This document shows positions 4,858 through 5,858 of a stretch of DNA of 5,858 nucleotides, one piece after another. A program made the position numbers and the translations under genes. The stretch's first letter is position 1, and each line of letters starts with the position of its first letter. Source of the DNA: Anaerolineaceae bacterium (lineage in GTDB: Bacteria > Chloroflexota > Anaerolineae > Anaerolineales > Villigracilaceae); assembly GCA_009885445.1 (NCBI GenBank), contig VFKQ01000401.1:1-5858 (forward strand). The letters run 5' to 3'. The notes beneath the pieces are model-generated. The model did not search any database and was not told the origin of the DNA. It was given only the letters and a program-made list of their open reading frames with translations.

Positions 4858-4941
4858 TTATTTAGTGAAGGGCTTCGAGTTCTTCTGATCCCAAGCAGAG
4901 TCCACCCCTGCTCACACGTCCCTTCGGGATAACGCAAACCG

Positions 4942-5238
4942 ATGGATCATTACGAGATGCGCAGTTGGCTGGGATGGCAGCATCATATGCTATTGGTCTC
5001 TCTGGCTCATCATTTCCTGGTTCGTTTGAAAATTCAATTTCAAGAACAGGCTCCTGCGCTCACTATTTATCAAGTTCGCATTTTGCTGTGCAGCGTTTTG
5101 CCATCATTTGTTTCTGGTATCGAATCCGCTTTAGACCGTGTGCTCTATTACCAAAAATGTAATTTCGCTGCTTATCGTTCACACCGTAAGAAAAAAATAG
5201 CCCAATTAGCAACTTTTGCTCATAACCTTGCGTTGTAA
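4942..5238 (+). pseudogene. IS701-like transposase, C-terminal remnant
   Basis: The 98 codons read MDHYEMRSWLGWQHHMLL, then SLAHHFLVRL, then YQVRILLCSVLP and finally NFAAYRSHRKKKIAQL. The DHYE-x-RSW-x-GW-x-HH block, the RILLC-x-x-LP segment and the AAYRSHRKK tail are characteristic of the C-terminal end of IS701-type DDE transposases, which are usually 400 residues or more. The catalytic core, with all or nearly all of the DDE residues, is missing. An in-frame TAA at 4930-4932 closes the frame just upstream, and no transposase-like sequence was found before it. The fragment is clearly more AT-rich than its neighbours, as expected of acquired DNA. Its ATG has no ribosome site and is probably an internal methionine. 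Neither terminal inverted repeats nor a target duplication could be identified. It is the scar of an old insertion and is unlikely to make a working protein. Confidence 0.78.
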
Positions 5239-5260
5239 TATTAATAGGTTCTCTTTTCGA

Positions 5261-5295
5261 TAAACAAAACACCCCGCCACTTGTGGCGGGGTGTT
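5261..5295 (-). terminator. Intrinsic terminator of the oligopeptidase gene
   Basis: AACACCCCGCCAC (5268-5280) and GTGGCGGGGTGTT (5283-5295) form a perfect 13-bp stem around a 2-base loop. On the minus strand the stem is followed by TTTTGTTTA (5269-5261), a U-rich tail, so it ends transcription of the gene whose stop is at 5304-5302. On the plus strand no T-tract follows, so termination of rightward transcription would be weaker. Confidence 0.92.
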
Positions 5296-5301
5296 CATTC
5301 G

Positions 5302-5858
5302 TTACAACTCGCAATAGCGATCCACGTGTTTGGCGATGATGGCGATGCTGTCGGCCCAGAATTTTTTCTTGCGGATGTCGATGCCGAAGCGCTGGGCCAA
5401 GTCCGCGGCGCTGGCTTCGCCCGTGGAGGCCAGCAGATTCTTGTAATCCTGCACGAAGGCCTCGCCGCGATGTTGGAAGATGGCGTACAGTCCCGTGCCG
5501 AAGAGCAGACCGAAGGCGTAGGGAAAGTTGTAGAACGAGATGCCTGTGGAGTAATAGTGCGGCTTCCACGTCCACATATATTTTTGCAAAATATTTTCGT
5601 CCAGCCCGTCGCCGTAGGTGGCTTTCTGGGCGCGCTCCATGATGTCGCAGAAGTCATCCGCCGAAAGTTCGGACTCGTCGCGGCGCTCGAAGACTTCCTT
5701 CTCGAAGAGGAAGCGCGAGGTGATGTCCACGATGACTGCCGCCGCGCCGTTGAGATGTCCCTCAAGGATGGCGAGTTCCTCCTGCGGATCCTTGGTCTTG
5801 GCGAGGCGCGCCTCGGTGACGATGGTCTCGCAAAAAGTCGAGGCGGTCTCAGCGAGAG
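5302..5858 (-). CDS. pepF: M3-family oligoendopeptidase F, C-terminal part (runs off the right edge)
   Basis: The minus-strand frame is open from the window edge, giving the last 184 residues. The fragment opens with LAETASTFCETIVTEARL. In the M3 family this block follows the HEXGH motif by about 25 residues, and its Glu (codon 5850-5848) is the third zinc ligand; HEXGH itself lies beyond the window. Further on, KPHYYSTGISFYNFPYAFGL (fragment residues about 98-117) is the family's conserved substrate-binding region with His100 and the Tyr-rich segment that stabilises the transition state. The C-terminus ends DRYCEL. These cytoplasmic zinc peptidases cut oligopeptides, in peptide turnover or nutrition. 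The GTG at 5730 is internal and is not the start. The gene ends 7 bases from a perfect terminator stem. The plus (non-coding) strand is G-rich here, which fits replication-linked skew better than coding bias. The family is secure; the exact subfamily is less so. Confidence 0.9.
   Translation of the reverse strand, partial: LAETASTFCETIVTEARLAKTKDPQEELAILEGHLNGAAAVIVDITSRFLFEKEVFERRDESELSADDFCDIMERAQKATYGDGLDENILQKYMWTWKPHYYSTGISFYNFPYAFGLLFGTGLYAIFQHRGEAFVQDYKNLLASTGEASAADLAQRFGIDIRKKKFWADSIAIIAKHVDRYCEL

Noticed and set aside
5063..5575. 170-codon minus-strand open frame overlapping the peptidase end
   Set aside because: It crosses the terminator hairpin and overlaps the peptidase in another frame; its composition is that of a shadow.

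Overview
The window reads as bacterial chromosome of moderately high GC, with ordinary Shine-Dalgarno sites and short spacers between genes. The style of the proteins and the dispersed spacer repeats suggest a Chloroflexota (Anaerolineae-like) organism. That assignment is inference from familiarity; no marker gene in the window proves it.

Layout. Positions 1-1492 hold two minus-strand glycosyltransferase genes in tandem: an intact GT4-type enzyme (461-1492), then after 6 bases a second one (454 down to 1) that leaves the window. A 165-bp CT-rich divergent spacer follows. Next come two plus-strand genes: a deoxynucleoside kinase (1658-2296) and a polymerase-beta-type nucleotidyltransferase-fold protein (2454-3476), separated by a 127-bp palindromic repeat element. 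The 550-bp gap at 3477-4026 carries no credible gene. After it lies a plus-strand SDR oxidoreductase (4027-4803), then a repeat, a strong-looking promoter and the C-terminal remnant of an IS701-like transposase (4942-5238). The right edge holds the C-terminal third of an M3-family oligoendopeptidase (5858-5302, minus), which ends in a perfect intrinsic terminator.

The main discovery is in the 550-bp gap. It has at least four perfect DnaA boxes (TTATCCACA or its complement) and about four variants. Its right end carries a DnaA-box pair, a GGGCC spacer, five DnaA-trio-like triplets and a 40-bp tract that is 85% A+T. This is the textbook arrangement of a bacterial origin unwinding region, so the window very probably contains a chromosomal replication origin (oriC). 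It lies between a nucleotidyltransferase-fold gene and an SDR gene; neither dnaA nor dnaN is visible. Base composition agrees in part: the plus strand is C-rich just left of the gap and G-rich to its right, even across the minus-strand peptidase gene. The glycosyltransferase region further left does not follow this trend.

The genes do not form one pathway. The glycosyltransferase pair is a plausible operon for surface glycan synthesis. The kinase (dNTP salvage) and the nucleotidyltransferase-fold protein share a strand but are separated by the palindrome. The remaining genes look like an assorted neighbourhood around the origin.
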